NCBI GenBank assembly: GCA_951799405.1
Contig: OX637342.1
Span: 1,426,001-1,490,000, forward strand
Length of the DNA stretch: 64,000 nt
Source: Agapetus fuscipes
Taxonomy: Eukaryota; Arthropoda; Insecta; Trichoptera; Glossosomatidae
Direction: 5' to 3'
Shown: positions 52,370 to 63,303 of the stretch, piece by piece
Numbering within the stretch: position 1 is the first letter of the stretch
Layout of the letters: each line of letters begins with the position of its first letter
Translations under genes and position numbers: made by a program
Notes under the pieces: model-generated
Database searches by the model: none
What the model was told of the DNA's origin: nothing
Seen by the model: the letters and a program-made list of their open reading frames with translations, nothing else

Positions 52370-52455
52370 TTAGACGTGCCTGTTTGTGGGCATGCATTTG
52401 AGAGTTATTGTAAATGTTAATATATATTTGCAACTTAGATTATTGATTATAGAAG
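52370..52455 (+). mobile_element. Fam-A 3' end
   Basis: gtgcctgtttgtgggcatgc to ttgcaacttagattattg only. Confidence 0.65.
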
Positions 52456-52884
52456 GATGATATATAATCCCACAATGTTCAATGACCGAGTAGTTATGAT
52501 TAAGCAATAAAAACCAAAAGAGATGCATGCTACGCGCACTGCTCCTACAGAGAACAATATGTTTTATTTAGAATTCGTTCATATTTTACATTATCCGAAT
52601 CGTTTATATTGGATTCGGTTACGAATCCAGATATTATTTTATTTCAGATATCGGATAGTTTCGGTTACGATTAGCTATATATATAACATCCCTAGTTGAA
52701 ATGTTCAGTTTTATACTCGAAGTAGTGGGTTGTGATTCGATCTATGTGAGACAATGAAGACTAATTGAATGAAATCCGAGCCAGTATGCGGGCTGAAGAG
52801 ATAAAGCTAATTCAGTTGTTAGACCACATAGATAATAAATAATCTAAGTATTGATGATATTTAGGAACGAACATTATCATCATT
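52456..52884. other. No feature recognised
   Basis: Several attcggttacga/ttcggttacgat repeats near 52610-52670, otherwise unremarkable. Confidence 0.45.
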
Positions 52885-52887
52885 ATT

Positions 52888-53310
52888 TGGTTGGTGTTAG
52901 GTTGACCACCTATACTGTAAGAATTGGTTCACTTTGATAATTTCCCCCCTGTTGATGATGATGGATGATTAATTTCCGGTGGCGCCGTTTAATGATCACA
53001 GACCATCTCAAGGGCGCCGTGGCTCTTCGAAAACAGCATTTTCTTAAGTCTTCTTCTGAAGGCAATGGTGGGCTGGTCAGAGCGAAGGTCGACAGGCAAC
53101 TGGCCCAGCTACCCCGCTCCTGTCTGCAAAATTAGAGGTATTTGCTTGATTATTTGCGCTTTCTACAGCGACAACCAAGCTCGCAGAGGGTTTATGACGT
53201 ATGATTTACCCAAAAGCAGCGGTCACCAAATAAATTATCCCATTTTTTTTCATGTGTTAGCGTGAACTTACACGTGATACTTGTGAACGTATATCTGAAA
53301 CTTTAACAGA
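52888..53310 (+). mobile_element. Fam-A copy interrupted in the middle
   Basis: 52888-52950 (ttggtgttaggttgaccacc) is the 5' part and 53255-53310 (atgtgttagcgtgaacttac) the 3' part. The roughly 300 bases between hold a ggcgccgtttaatgatcaca stretch of unknown origin and a SINE-B piece. Confidence 0.6.
53135..53250 (+). mobile_element. SINE-B 3' end inside Fam-A
   Basis: cgctttctacagcgacaacc, then agctcgcagaggg and the end caccaaataaattatccc. Confidence 0.7.
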
Positions 53311-53879
53311 TCATTGTTATTTTAATTACAGATAACAAAGCCATACATATTTATTTCTTTATGCAAAATCTGAACCTTCACATACCAACCTGCAAGTTAA
53401 ACTCAAATGCTATCTTGCACTTGTATTTTCTAGTATTTATTTTTACCACTCAGTTCGTAAACCCCACACGACACGCCCGTATCACGACAACTGGCAGCGT
53501 GGCGCATTGTTTTGCGTGATACTCTTTATTCCCGATCTCATGTCTTGCCAACAAATGAAAATTCTTTCCCCTGAGGGGAAAACCGCGAGGGGCTTCTGAG
53601 GAGACAAGGGTTGAAAGGCACACACAAGTCTTTTAAAATTTCAGATCCTATGATGTGTGTTTAAGTGTTGTTTGTATTATAAATGGATGGCATATTTATT
53701 TCAATTTAATGCAAAATTATATTATCAGGTATGGATAGTTAAAGTTCTTGTGGAAAAGATGTATAGATCTTCAAAATAAATTGGAATTTTAAAGGCAGAT
53801 ATAAGATTTTCTTAGGATTTTCAACGCCAATCAGTAGACTGATCTGTTTGTTATGAATAATGCCCGCTATAACAGTCAA
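53311..53879. other. No feature recognised
   Basis: 53460-53600 is GC-richer without an open frame. Confidence 0.45.
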
Positions 53880-54785
53880 CCTGCAAGACAAACAATATGT
53901 CAGACAGCTAATCTGTGAGAGAACTTACACGTGAGATAGCTAGAATGTGAGACAATAAGCTGTGAGACAAATAGCCCATAAGACAATCAATAATTGAGAC
54001 AACTTAACCGTGAGACAAATAATCCGTAAGAAAGTTAGCACATTAGACAACCAACACGCGAGACAATTGACCCGTGAGATAGCTAATCCGCGAGACAATT
54101 AGCCCGTGAGACATCTTACCCATAACAAATAACCCATAAGGCAGCTTATCCATGAAACAACTTACCTATGAGAAACTCACCGGCGAGATAATAAACCCGT
54201 GAGACAACTTGCCCATGAAACAACTTACCCGTGAGACAACTCACCCATGAGAGAGCTTACGCGTGAGCCAACTTACCCATGAGAGAGCTTACGCGTGAGA
54301 TAATTTACCCAAAAGATGACTAACTCGTGAGACAAATAACACGTGTGAAAAATAGCTCGTAAGACAACTTACCCGTGAGACAGCTTTTCCGTAAGAGAGC
54401 TTACCCGAGAGACAACTAACCCGTGAGACAACTAACCCGTTAGACAACTTGCCCGTGAGACAACTAACCCGTGAGACAACTAACCCGTTAGACAACTAAC
54501 CCGTTAGACAACTAACCCGTGAGACAACTAACCCGTTAGACAACTTAACCGTTAGACAACTTGCCCGTGAGACAACTAACCCGTTAGACAACTTGCCCGT
54601 GAGACAACTAACCCGTAAGACAACTAGCCCGTTACACAATTTACCCGTGATACAACTAACCCGTGAGACAACTTACCCGTGAGATAACTTACGCGTGAGA
54701 TAATTTACCCGAAAGATAACTATCCCGTGAGACAAGTAACCCGCGAGACAACTTTCCCGTGAGATAACTAACCCGTGAGACAACC
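53880..54785 (+). repeat. 16-bp minisatellite, about 55 units
   Basis: Unit gagacaactaacccgt. Divergent at the left edge (agacagctaatctgtgag), most uniform at 54410-54700, where blocks such as gacaacttgcccgtga alternate with the basic unit, a sign of higher-order duplication. Minus-strand frames (SNGLVVSRVSCLTGKL period) are by-products. Confidence 0.9.
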
Positions 54786-55084
54786 GTACCCAGTCTCCCC
54801 TACTAGCAAATTTGTTTGTTGTTTTTTTATTGCAAGGGTGAAGTCGGAGATATAACCCACGTACAAACGTTACAAGTAGCCGTGTATAATAAAAGTGCCG
54901 GCGTTCTATGCAAATAAGGGTTGCTTTATGCAGTTTTTCATTCAATTTTCTTGTTTTTTCTGTCTTTGTTGTAACATGCAATATACTAGGCAATAGATAA
55001 ACGCTTGGTTGCTCAGCTACACATAAAGTGACAATTCTTGTCGCGTTTTCTCCGAAACGATCGCATATTTAGGCGAGTGCAACC
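54786..55084. other. No feature recognised
   Basis: About 300 bases of unremarkable sequence between the minisatellite and a SINE-C. Confidence 0.4.
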
Positions 55085-55497
55085 TTTTTATTTTTACAAG
55101 TGAGAAGTGAGTGTTTCCCAGGTCTTGAGGGGGCTAGTACTCACGTCCTGTGAAGGATGAGTTAACTCATCTAATGTAATCGAATCTAAGCTGCAAAGAT
55201 ATATATCATTAAAGATTTATATTAAATGCATTCCCAAAAGCAGATATGTATAATTTCGTGCTAACACATGCCGCATGTGGACCTACAATATAAAAACCCA
55301 ATCTCAAATTAACATAAGCCCTGCAACTCTTGCCGTTCTTCCCTGAAACAGGGGTGACATTGGCAAATTGAACCATTTTTTACAGTATGGGTGATCAGCC
55401 GCATACCAACCTATAAGTCAAGAAGGCACCTTGCCAGTATTTTGTTTTGGGTTTGAAATAAACACCGAAACTGTAAATCATTTCTGTCACCTGAGTT
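55085..55497 (-). mobile_element. SINE-C body split by Fam-A
   Basis: 55085-55168 (tgagggggctagtactcacg) and 55430-55497 (accttgccagtattttgttt) are consecutive SINE-C pieces separated by the Fam-A copy. Confidence 0.75.
55170..55428 (-). mobile_element. Fam-A copy inside SINE-C
   Basis: cttgacttataggttggtat on minus to gcagcttagattcgattaca. Close to consensus. Confidence 0.85.
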
Positions 55498-56094
55498 CTC
55501 GGGTACAAAATATTATATGCTTAAGGAATTTATGTGGAGAAATCAAATAGTTAGGTCTATGTCCTGCAATGAACAGAAAATGCAGTAAAGCTTTAAAAGT
55601 TGGTAAAACTTATTTTCAGTGATTGTGGGTCAGGTTTTATTTGAAACGTGAAATGATGCGTTGAATCAACACCTCCTATCATTGTATTAGTCTTCCTCAT
55701 TGTTAGACGTGACGTAATGCATCGAAGGCGACTATTCGTCTCTACGTGCCGTCTTTCACTATTGAATGTTTTTTTTTTTTTCATAAATCTACTGACAGGT
55801 TTTTGTTGTTTATTGTTTTTTCGTGCACAACAGGTTTCATTTGTAACAGTGCACCCTCATACAGCCTCAACAGGCTGGGATAAATTCTTTGACGAGATCT
55901 TTAACAGATTCTTAAATACTTTGAAATAAATGTAATTCGTTTTTGAAATATATGAACCAATTATATTTTCTTGAAATAAAAATAAAAATTGTTCACAGAC
56001 GTTAAACACAACTATTCAAAAATCCAATTGTATTTTACAAGAGATACAAAAACGTATAAAATCTGAAAATATAAAAAAACATCCACCTCATATA
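55498..56094. other. No recognised gene
   Basis: A 70-codon frame at 55717 and a 63-codon one on the opposite strand overlap; neither has support. Confidence 0.45.
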
Positions 56095-56232
56095 CCCTTG
56101 ACTTATTGGCTATGAGGCTGGCTACCTATACTGTAAAAAATGGTTCACCCTACCAACGTCACCCTTGTTTTAGGGAAGGTCGGCTAAAGTTGCAGAGCTT
56201 ATGTTCATTTGAGGTTTGGTTTGTGAATTGTT
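56095..56232 (+). mobile_element. Fam-A 5' half
   Basis: cccttgacttattggctatg to tcatttgaggtttggtttg. The 3' half is missing, unusual for this family and probably a later deletion. Confidence 0.7.
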
Positions 56233-56899
56233 GGAGGGGCAATGCGTAACTATTACCCCTCAGGGAGAATATAATTATGAAAAAACAAATGGAGAAACTA
56301 CACTGTATTCCTCCAAATGAGAGATATGAAAATACCTAGATCTAGTGCCTAGATCTTTTCTCTCAAACAAAAACCGACCTTGACTAGGTGGCTTTCAATG
56401 GATGGACGACCTTCCCGTACCAAAAAGAAGCGATTATCAAAGGCTTGCCACTCACCCAATTGTGCTGCGTAAGTCCAAAATGATGAACGTCTTCCCAGGA
56501 TCCTTGATGATGAGCTCTATTCACAACTGCCGCACTTGGATGTTATATGAAACAATCACGCTCACATATCACAAGCACAAATTATAGAAATATTAAAAAA
56601 ATCAATGTGGTTTTTTGTACGGATTTTTTCGGGTTAAATTTCAAATCGTTCGAGACACATAAAAACGTGTTTGCATTACTCGACGGTAGAAACGGAAGTC
56701 GATGATGTGTTGCCAATTTCACATCAATCCGCGTCAAAAAGATTAATACTGACATCTCGCGACTTTTATCCGCACTTTTTTCAGCTTGTGACAGAACCAA
56801 CATGAAATTCGCTTCTTTATACTAATTAAATAAAAATAAAAACAGATGACGCTACTCATGCGTCACCAATTGTAATTACGTACTGTTTGCTGTAAGAGC
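56233..56899. other. No recognised gene
   Basis: Short frames at 56402-56587 and 56803-56582 (minus) have no repeat landmarks and no recognisable domain. Confidence 0.4.
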
Positions 56900-56972
56900 A
56901 AACTCATACGTCGTGTCTGTTTGTGGGCATGCATTTTTGAATGTGAATATATCTTGGCAACTTAGATTATAG
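56900..56972 (+). mobile_element. Fam-A 3' end
   Basis: gtctgtttgtgggcatgcat to gcaacttagattatagat. Confidence 0.7.
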
Positions 56973-57424
56973 ATATTATCATTATATTAACTCAGCGAAA
57001 AAACTAAATAATACAGGTAATCACATTTCACTCGCCTACCTGTTGCTACTCCAATCACGCAAGTGACTGATAGTAGGCCAGTATGACAGTAGTCGCCGGT
57101 CTAAATCTCTTTCTTCTCTCCCACATAACGTTTGACTTGTCGTATAAAATAAACTGTCTGCCATGACTAGCAGCGTGTCGCGCTCAGAGACATATTTGAA
57201 CGATCCCGGCACGTAATAAAAATGGCAATAACAGAAGCATCTAGCTCGCTACTCGGGCTACAGAGCACTTCTGACGTCACTTGCTGTAGTCACATACTGG
57301 GACTGTGTGTATAGGAGGTATCGCTTTTTTAGAGCGTAGACAAATCAGTATTATAAAAAACACTCAAAAATCTTTGATATATCTATGATTTACAGATTTA
57401 ATTTAATAATATGTAACTACCTTT
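56973..57424. other. No feature recognised
   Basis: No open frame or shared repeat. Confidence 0.45.
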
Positions 57425-57748
57425 GTCCGGTCGATAGCTCAGTTGGTAGAGTGCTTGCACTCCATGCCGTGGGCTCGGGTTCGAATCCCACCGAGGGTGT
57501 CAAAAATGATTTCCCGTTTCGGTGTTTATTTCAAACCCCAAAATAAAATACCGTCAAGGCTTACTCAGCCTTCACAAGAAATGAGTACAAGCCCTTTCGG
57601 GAGCTGGGAAACCCCCACTTAAACTGAAGTGGTTGGCATAAGGCCGACCCCCTTACCTGTAAAAATAAATAGGTTCAACTCGCCACATGCGACCCCTTCG
57701 GGGATAACGCGGCAAGAAGTTACACTATATGTGTAGCTTACTTGCGTT
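57425..57748 (+). mobile_element. SINE-C copy, near consensus
   Basis: gtccggtcgatagctcagtt to tagcttacttgcg then a T run. Both polymerase III boxes intact. A good reference copy along with 59337 and 63304. Confidence 0.9.
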
Positions 57749-57974
57749 TTTTTTTGCGTTTAAGGATAATTTGTTTCACAGAATTTATTTCAAGATTTAT
57801 TTAACATTTGGTTCATTCACAGAGTTACCCTCAACGCTACGGACAGCTTTGGCTCTTTTTAAAGTAATATTACGGGTTATTCTTCAAAAATTGATGATTG
57901 ACACTTGAGCAAAATCGACCAATACAAATACATAAAATATCTAACATCTGGAGACTTCACAGAAATTGCTGGAG
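57749..57974. other. No feature recognised
   Basis: Short AT-rich spacer. Confidence 0.4.
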
Positions 57975-58105
57975 TGATGCTTTCCGGGATCTGTTGCCGA
58001 GGTCTGTGGGAGCTGGAGCTTCCGGACGTTTCGCCTATTTCTACGATGGGCTTCTTCAGCGTGAAGTATGATGATAATGATGATCTTGATGAGAACTGTG
58101 ATGTA
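57975..58105 (-). repeat. Fam-D copy with best hammerhead-like motif
   Basis: Minus strand 58059-58028: ctgaaga, a, gcc ... ggc, gaaacg, then tccggaagctccagctccca. Both plus and minus frames are open for 83-104 codons here but show no protein family. Confidence 0.7.
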
Positions 58106-58194
58106 AGTGTGTGTACGCTTCGTCGCTTACTTCCTTTTAACCTTCGATATGCATAACAGTTAAAAACGTATATTGATACAATTAAAGTCAATAC

Positions 58195-58457
58195 ATCTAA
58201 TCTAATCTAATCTAATCTAAGCTGCAAAGATATATATCATTTAAGATTTATATTAAATGCATTCCCACAAGCAGACATGTATAATTTCGCGCTAACACAT
58301 GCCGCATGTGGACCTACAATATAAAAACCCAATCTCAAATGAACATAAGCCTTGTAACTCTTGCCGTCCTTCCCTGAAACAGGGGTGACATTGACAAAGT
58401 GAACCAATTTTTTACAGTATGGGTGGTCAGCCGCATAACAACCTATAAGTCAAGGAA
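58195..58457 (-). mobile_element. Fam-A copy, long (TTAGA)n tail
   Basis: Tail of four to five units at 58197-58220; otherwise near consensus. Confidence 0.9.
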
Positions 58458-58587
58458 CATACATGACAAATTACATTTTTAAAATCTTTTTTCTAATTAC
58501 ATAAAACAGGTATTATACACACACTTCTAATCAATACGAAAATCCAAACAGCTTCATAACCTTGTCCTAATCACCGAAAATAAAATT

Positions 58588-58862
58588 TTACACGCTACAT
58601 TTTAAGCGTACCCTTTCCTCCAATAACATTTTGTAGCAGGCTTTTCTGTCGATTACCTTCCATATCGGCTGTTCACAGCTCGTGTAGATGTTCCCATAAA
58701 GCAACTGTTTATCCAGAGTACAAAACTCCCAGTGATTGCGTATTTCCAAAAAAAAACCATGAAAACTATACCACTCAATAGGAGCGTCGTTGAAAATTCC
58801 ATACATTTTCGATTTACGCAATCGAGGCTATGTAAAATATGCTTAATACTCGGAGTTCTGTT
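58588..58862 (-). pseudogene. Unrecognised coding-like segment with a second copy at 24.3 kb
   Basis: A 77-codon minus frame (58821-58588) has balanced composition (for example HWEFCTLDKQLLYGNIYTS) and no family I recognise. Its first 20 codons and about 40 bases upstream resemble 24400-24300, where the same reading is altered. Conservation of the reading between two copies hints at a mobile or duplicated gene fragment. Confidence 0.3.
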
Positions 58863-59158
58863 TTATCAATGGTCTTTTTTGTAGAGCTGCTTTTTATTTG
58901 CGACATCATTTGAGATTTCACAACATATAAACAGATTACAGGTTTTTATGACTAAATCAGTTAAAGAATTCAAATAAGGTACTTATTTTGGAAAAGCGTT
59001 GTAAAAAAAATCATGTTGCTTTTAATATTTCTGATAGTAATAAAGCATTTTTTATTGGAATCTATTATTATGAAAACGGTTTTCATTTAAAAACACGTAG
59101 GTAGGTTATGTTGGTATCGGACAGATCCCCCATGGTGTAAAAACTTGTTTCATTTTAA
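58863..59158. other. No feature recognised
   Basis: AT-rich. Confidence 0.4.
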
Positions 59159-59159
59159 A

Positions 59160-59270
59160 TAATTTAAGATCAATAGAATTTTGTATTAGGTTAAAGGGTT
59201 AGTAAAGCTTGATAAAGTACGCCCGGTTTCGTGAACAATGTATCATCAGGTACAAAATATAACATTTAGC
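59160..59270 (-). mobile_element. PLE-like terminal scrap
   Basis: Minus strand 59249-59226 reads ctgatga, tacattgttcac, gaaac: both core boxes of a hammerhead, but the segment between them pairs poorly. Confidence 0.45.
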
Positions 59271-59336
59271 CAATTCCTTCCCTGTTTCAGGTAAACGCAG
59301 TAGTAGTACGCGTTGCATGGTTTATGCGAGATTTGG

Positions 59337-59657
59337 TTTGATAGCTCAGCTGGTAGAGTGCTTGCATTCCATGCCGTGAGCTTGGGTTCGAATCCCACCG
59401 AGGGTGTCAGAAATGATTTCCCGTTTCGGTGTTTATTTCAAACCCCGAAATAAAATACCGGCAAGGTTTACTCAGCCTTCACAAAAAATGAGTACCAGCC
59501 CTCTCGGGAGCTGGGAAACCCCCACATCAACCGAAGTGGGTTGCGTAGGGCCGACCCCCTTACCTCTAAAAATAAAAAGGTTCAACTCGCCACATGCGAC
59601 CCCTTCGGGGATAACGCGGCAAGAAGTTACACTATATGTGTAGCTAAGTTGCGTTTT
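59337..59657 (+). mobile_element. SINE-C copy, near consensus
   Basis: Head starts at gatagctcagctggtagagt, lacking the first few bases. Ends tagctaagttgcg. The overlapping 79- and 80-codon frames are repeat artefacts. Confidence 0.9.
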
Positions 59658-60299
59658 TATAGCTACAACAGCAACCTTCTCTCAGGGTCAGTCTCCCCAC
59701 CACTGACCCAGGCCCTGTATATCCATCCCATCCGGGGATGTGTCACAGGACTCGCATGCAAAAGTTATGTGAGATGCGAGTGACAGAAGGGCCTCCCGTG
59801 AAGCTACACTTTCTCAAGTGTTTACACAAAGCAAAGGAGGCTCAGAAATCACTGAAAGATTAAAGCCGTGAGGGTTTAGGGCTCGAGGATTTTAAATTAT
59901 TAAATTATTATAGCTACAGAAATTTTAAAGTCGTACATTTTGAAAACACGTGTAGGGAATAAATCACGCCTTCGCTTTTTGCGTTTTTAGAAAATGAGTC
60001 GTAACAGCTGCTCGGTCTAGCCTTGTTTCGCCTCCACTCCCTCGAGGTGCGTGCTAAGCAAACTTTAGCCTTTTATTACAAAGTAATGTCCTTATGAATA
60101 AAAAATGAGCCTGTTCTAGGAACTGAGGCACCTTCTTTAAGTTGGAGAGATGACGCTTGGGAAAAGAGACTTGAAAGTTTTTTTTGTAATTATAAGTTTT
60201 ATTGTCTTGGAAAATTTAAAGAAAAAAGCAAAAAAATTATACCTTAAAAAAGCGTCTTGTTTTTTTTCTTAACAAATTTCTAATTGTTTATTACACACT
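59658..60299. other. No recognised gene
   Basis: 59690-59830 is GC-richer with a stretch resembling 49460-49495 in reverse. No open frame of note. Confidence 0.4.
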
Positions 60300-60535
60300 A
60301 TAATCTAAGCTGCAAAGATATAATGATACACTTTGAAAATTCATACCGCACGCAATCTCACAAGAATATACGAATGATGTCGCGCTTACACATGCCACAT
60401 GTGGACTTACAAAATAAAAACCTTATCCCAAATGAGCATAAGCCCTGCAACTCTTTCCGCATTTCACTAAAATAGTGGTGACATTGGTATTGTGAACCAT
60501 GCTTTACAGTTTACAGTATGGTAGTTCAGCAGCCG
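60300..60535 (-). mobile_element. Fam-A copy, diverged
   Basis: ctataatctaagctgcaaag to tgaaccatgctttacagttt; inverted relative to the next copy 120 bases away. Confidence 0.75.
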
Positions 60536-60654
60536 CCAAGATCAGGAATCTGTGATGTTGGCGGCTAGGGGTTTTTAAATTAAAATTTGTTTTCTGTTAG
60601 TTTTTGATGTCCATACATGCTATAATTTGTTGGTTTTAAAAATGTATTTTTTTT

Positions 60655-60868
60655 GTGTATGTTCCTTGACTTATAGGTTGGTATGCGTCTGAGCATCCAT
60701 GCTGTAGAAAATGGTTCACTTTGCCGATGTCACCCCTGTTTCAGGGAAGGTCGGCAAGAGTTGCAAGATTTATGTTCATTTGAGATTGGGTTTTTTATAC
60801 TGTAATATGAACCTCAAAAGATACATATCTTTGCAGCTTAGATTTAGTTTAAGATTTAGATTACATTA
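60655..60868 (+). mobile_element. Fam-A copy with internal deletion
   Basis: ccttgacttataggttggta to gcagcttagatttag. About 70 bases around agcgcgaa missing. Confidence 0.8.
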
Positions 60869-61332
60869 AAAATAATATAATGTTACTTACTAAATAACTT
60901 ACTATAACTTATATAAAATGCATGAATATTTGACTTAATTACATCGTGGAACTAAATGAAATATTGGCATATTATGTTATATGCTGTTCCTGCTACAAGG
61001 AACAAGGTTCTTGCTACAATGGTGAAAATTGGATGAACATTCCAGCGAACCAATCTTAGGATTAAAACAAAAGAAGCTAAAGGTATCACATAAGCTCGTG
61101 TTGAAACAACACACTTTTAGAGAACGGGATAAGGATGGCCTCTACCTCGCTCACTGTCCGCAAGAGTTTCATTTTACAAAGCTGTATTTTTTCCCGTTCC
61201 CAAACCACCACATGAGGCTTTGCTTAAATAATTAAAGGAGTGAGAGCGACTGGAACGTTTGATTGGACAAACACGACCCTTGTATGGGACACCCCTAGCG
61301 TTGCTACGCTAAGCCGCCCGCATGTTTTGCCC
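60869..61332. other. No feature recognised
   Basis: AT-rich; the 68-codon frame at 61029 is unsupported. Confidence 0.4.
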
Positions 61333-61613
61333 GGTGGCAGGTTAGAACGGCAAAGTGGCAAAACGATACATGACATTATGACAACTGACAGAACGACACA
61401 TGACACAACGACACATAAAAGAACAACTCCTGACATAACGAGACATGGCAGAGCGACACATGACATACCAATATATGGCAGATCGACACATGCCAGAATG
61501 ACACATGACAGAACGACACATGACACAACGACACATAAAAGAACAACACCTGACATAACGAGACATGGCAGAGCAACACATGACATACCAATATATGGCA
61601 GATCGACACATCG

Positions 61614-62207
61614 CTGCCTTAGTTCTTGTTTACCGTATACGCCATTGAGAAAATTTTACATGAGCAATGTTTGCATTTGGATCTCTTGGCGTGATCGAGT
61701 CACCAATGAAGAAGTCCTTCAACGAATGCGCACTACAAAGGAGCTCCTGCCTACCATTAAGCAGAGAAAGCTAATGTACTTCGGTCACATTATGAGAAAT
61801 GAGAAGTACCGTCTCCTTCATCTTATCATTCAGGGTAAGATTGAGGGGAGAAGATCTCAGGGACGCCGAAGGACATCGTGGCTGAAGAATCTGTGACAGT
61901 GGTTCGGCAGAAGCACCAAGTCCCTGTTTCGAGCCGCAGCATCAAAAATCAAAATAGCTATGATGATCGCCGATCTTCGTTAAAAGTGGCACAAGAAGAA
62001 GAAGAAGAATGTTTGCATGTGTACTGGACCAATGTGTCTTATAAAAACAAGAAATTTATTTAAAAAATATTTAAAAGAACTCTCACATTATCGAGTTTTA
62101 CGGTTTTTCTTAGCTCAGATTGTGTAGAATTTGATTCATAAGACAACTGCATGAAAAAGTCATATTTGACAAGATTGGCGTATACGGTAAACAAGAACTG
62201 GGGGAGT
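61614..62207 (+). mobile_element. MITE-F second subfamily copy, split by RTE
   Basis: Left end agttcttgtttaccgtatac (61621-61640) and right end gtatacggtaaacaagaact are exact complements over 20 bases. The element lies in the left arm of the foldback element. Confidence 0.85.
61677..62007 (+). pseudogene. 5'-truncated RTE reverse transcriptase end with exact 11-bp target duplication
   Basis: aatgtttgcat occurs at 61666-61676 and 62008-62018. Between them the frame reads SWRDRVTNEEVLQRM, KLMYFGHIMRNEKYRLL and GRRRTSWLKNL, then a stop at about 61896, with a related reading continuing after a shift. It ends in an (AAG)n tail at 61993-62007. Motif order matches the C-terminal zone of RTE-type polyproteins. 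The 218-codon frame 61240-61896 fuses arm repeat, MITE and this fragment and is not a real protein. Confidence 0.88.
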
Positions 62208-62262
62208 GACATGACAGAACGACACATGACAGAACGACACTTGATAAAATGACACATGACAT

Positions 62263-62515
62263 TCCTCGACTTATAGGTTGGTATGAGGCTGACCACACAT
62301 ACTGTACAATATGGTTCATCTTGCTAATGTCATCCGTGTTTCAGGGAAGGTCGGCAAAAGTTGCAGGGCTTATGTACATTCGATGTTTGGATTTTAATTT
62401 GCAAAAACACAATCAGCATTGTCAGCACGATCATACACGTGTTTGTTGGTGGGCATGCAATTGATATGAGTTTTGGATGTTAATATATCTTTGCAACTTA
62501 GATTATAGATTATTT
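62263..62515 (+). mobile_element. Fam-A copy inside the foldback arm
   Basis: attcctcgacttataggttg to gcaacttagattatagatta. The arm units continue on both sides; gacat next to each end may be the target duplication. Confidence 0.8.
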
Positions 62516-62835
62516 TATAGACATAACGATACATGACATAACGACACCTGATAGAACGATGCATGACAGAAACACTTTGACAAAGCAACACAGAAAATAC
62601 ATCACCATGTCAGTGTTTTTTCATGTGTCGTTTATGGTATGTGATTTTTTGTTATGTGATGATTTGTTTTGTGATGTTTTGTCATTACGATGTACTTTCT
62701 TGTGATGTGCTGTTGTATTGTGATAGTTTTTTTGTCATAGTGATGCTTTGTCATGTGTCGTTCTGCAATGTATCGTTCTGTCATGTGTCGTTACGTCATG
62801 TGTCGTTTTGTCACTGTGTCGTTTTACAATGGAAC

Positions 62836-63114
62836 CGTGATCATGGCCACCCCTTTCGTTTCCGCACTCTCTCTCATCAAACATGGAGCTTCTGAACAAA
62901 GTCTGGCGGTAAGACAAAGTGTTGTGTGTGGTGATATATAATTTGTAAACTAAGAATATAGTTTAAATAGTTGTTATGTAAGAAAATGTATTTGCACCAC
63001 TTTTGTAGGAAATGTTTGGGATAATGAAACAAGGAATTCAACACAAATATGTAATTTTACAAAGAACTAGACAGAAAACATGTTATCTTTATAAATATTT
63101 AAAAATATAAATGG
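62836..63114. other. No feature recognised
   Basis: Short unique-looking stretch. Confidence 0.4.
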
Positions 63115-63290
63115 TTTATAAAAATGGACTTTCACTGTGTTAACAGATCAACACTAAAAAATATTATGTTATCTTTATTTCACATGCAGTTTTTAAATTA
63201 ATTTTTATTGTAAAGATTACAGATTACACGCAATGGCTTTGATTTTCAGGCTTCGTTTACCTGATGATGGTCGTTATAAAAATGCGTAAA
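63115..63290 (+). mobile_element. PLE-like fragment
   Basis: tggactttcactgtgttaac at 63124-63143 is the family end. ctgatgatggtcgttataaa at 63261 has the first core box; the second box is decayed (aaaatgcg). Confidence 0.5.
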
Positions 63291-63303
63291 TCATACATGC
63301 TTA

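Larger units (their letters stand above)
61333..62835. mobile_element. Second foldback-like element, with nested insertions
   Basis: The left arm of gacacatgacataacga-type units lies at 61340-61612, 62208-62262 and 62518-62608. The right arm (62609-62835) is its inverted counterpart (tcatgtgtcgttctgt-type units). The two arms meet with almost no spacer at about 62608. Ends correspond to those of the 23361-24102 element (ttagaacgg and cgttttacaatgg). No target duplication was found here. The short frames of 77-120 codons on both strands in 61224-61611 are arm artefacts. Confidence 0.75.

Noticed and set aside
53880..54785. CRISPR array or bacterial repeat
   Set aside because: Head-to-tail 16-bp units without spacers; a minisatellite explains it fully.
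61240..61896. 218-codon plus-strand frame as a protein
   Set aside because: It runs through foldback arm repeats, a MITE end and a 5'-truncated RTE fragment, whose exact target duplication proves a late join.
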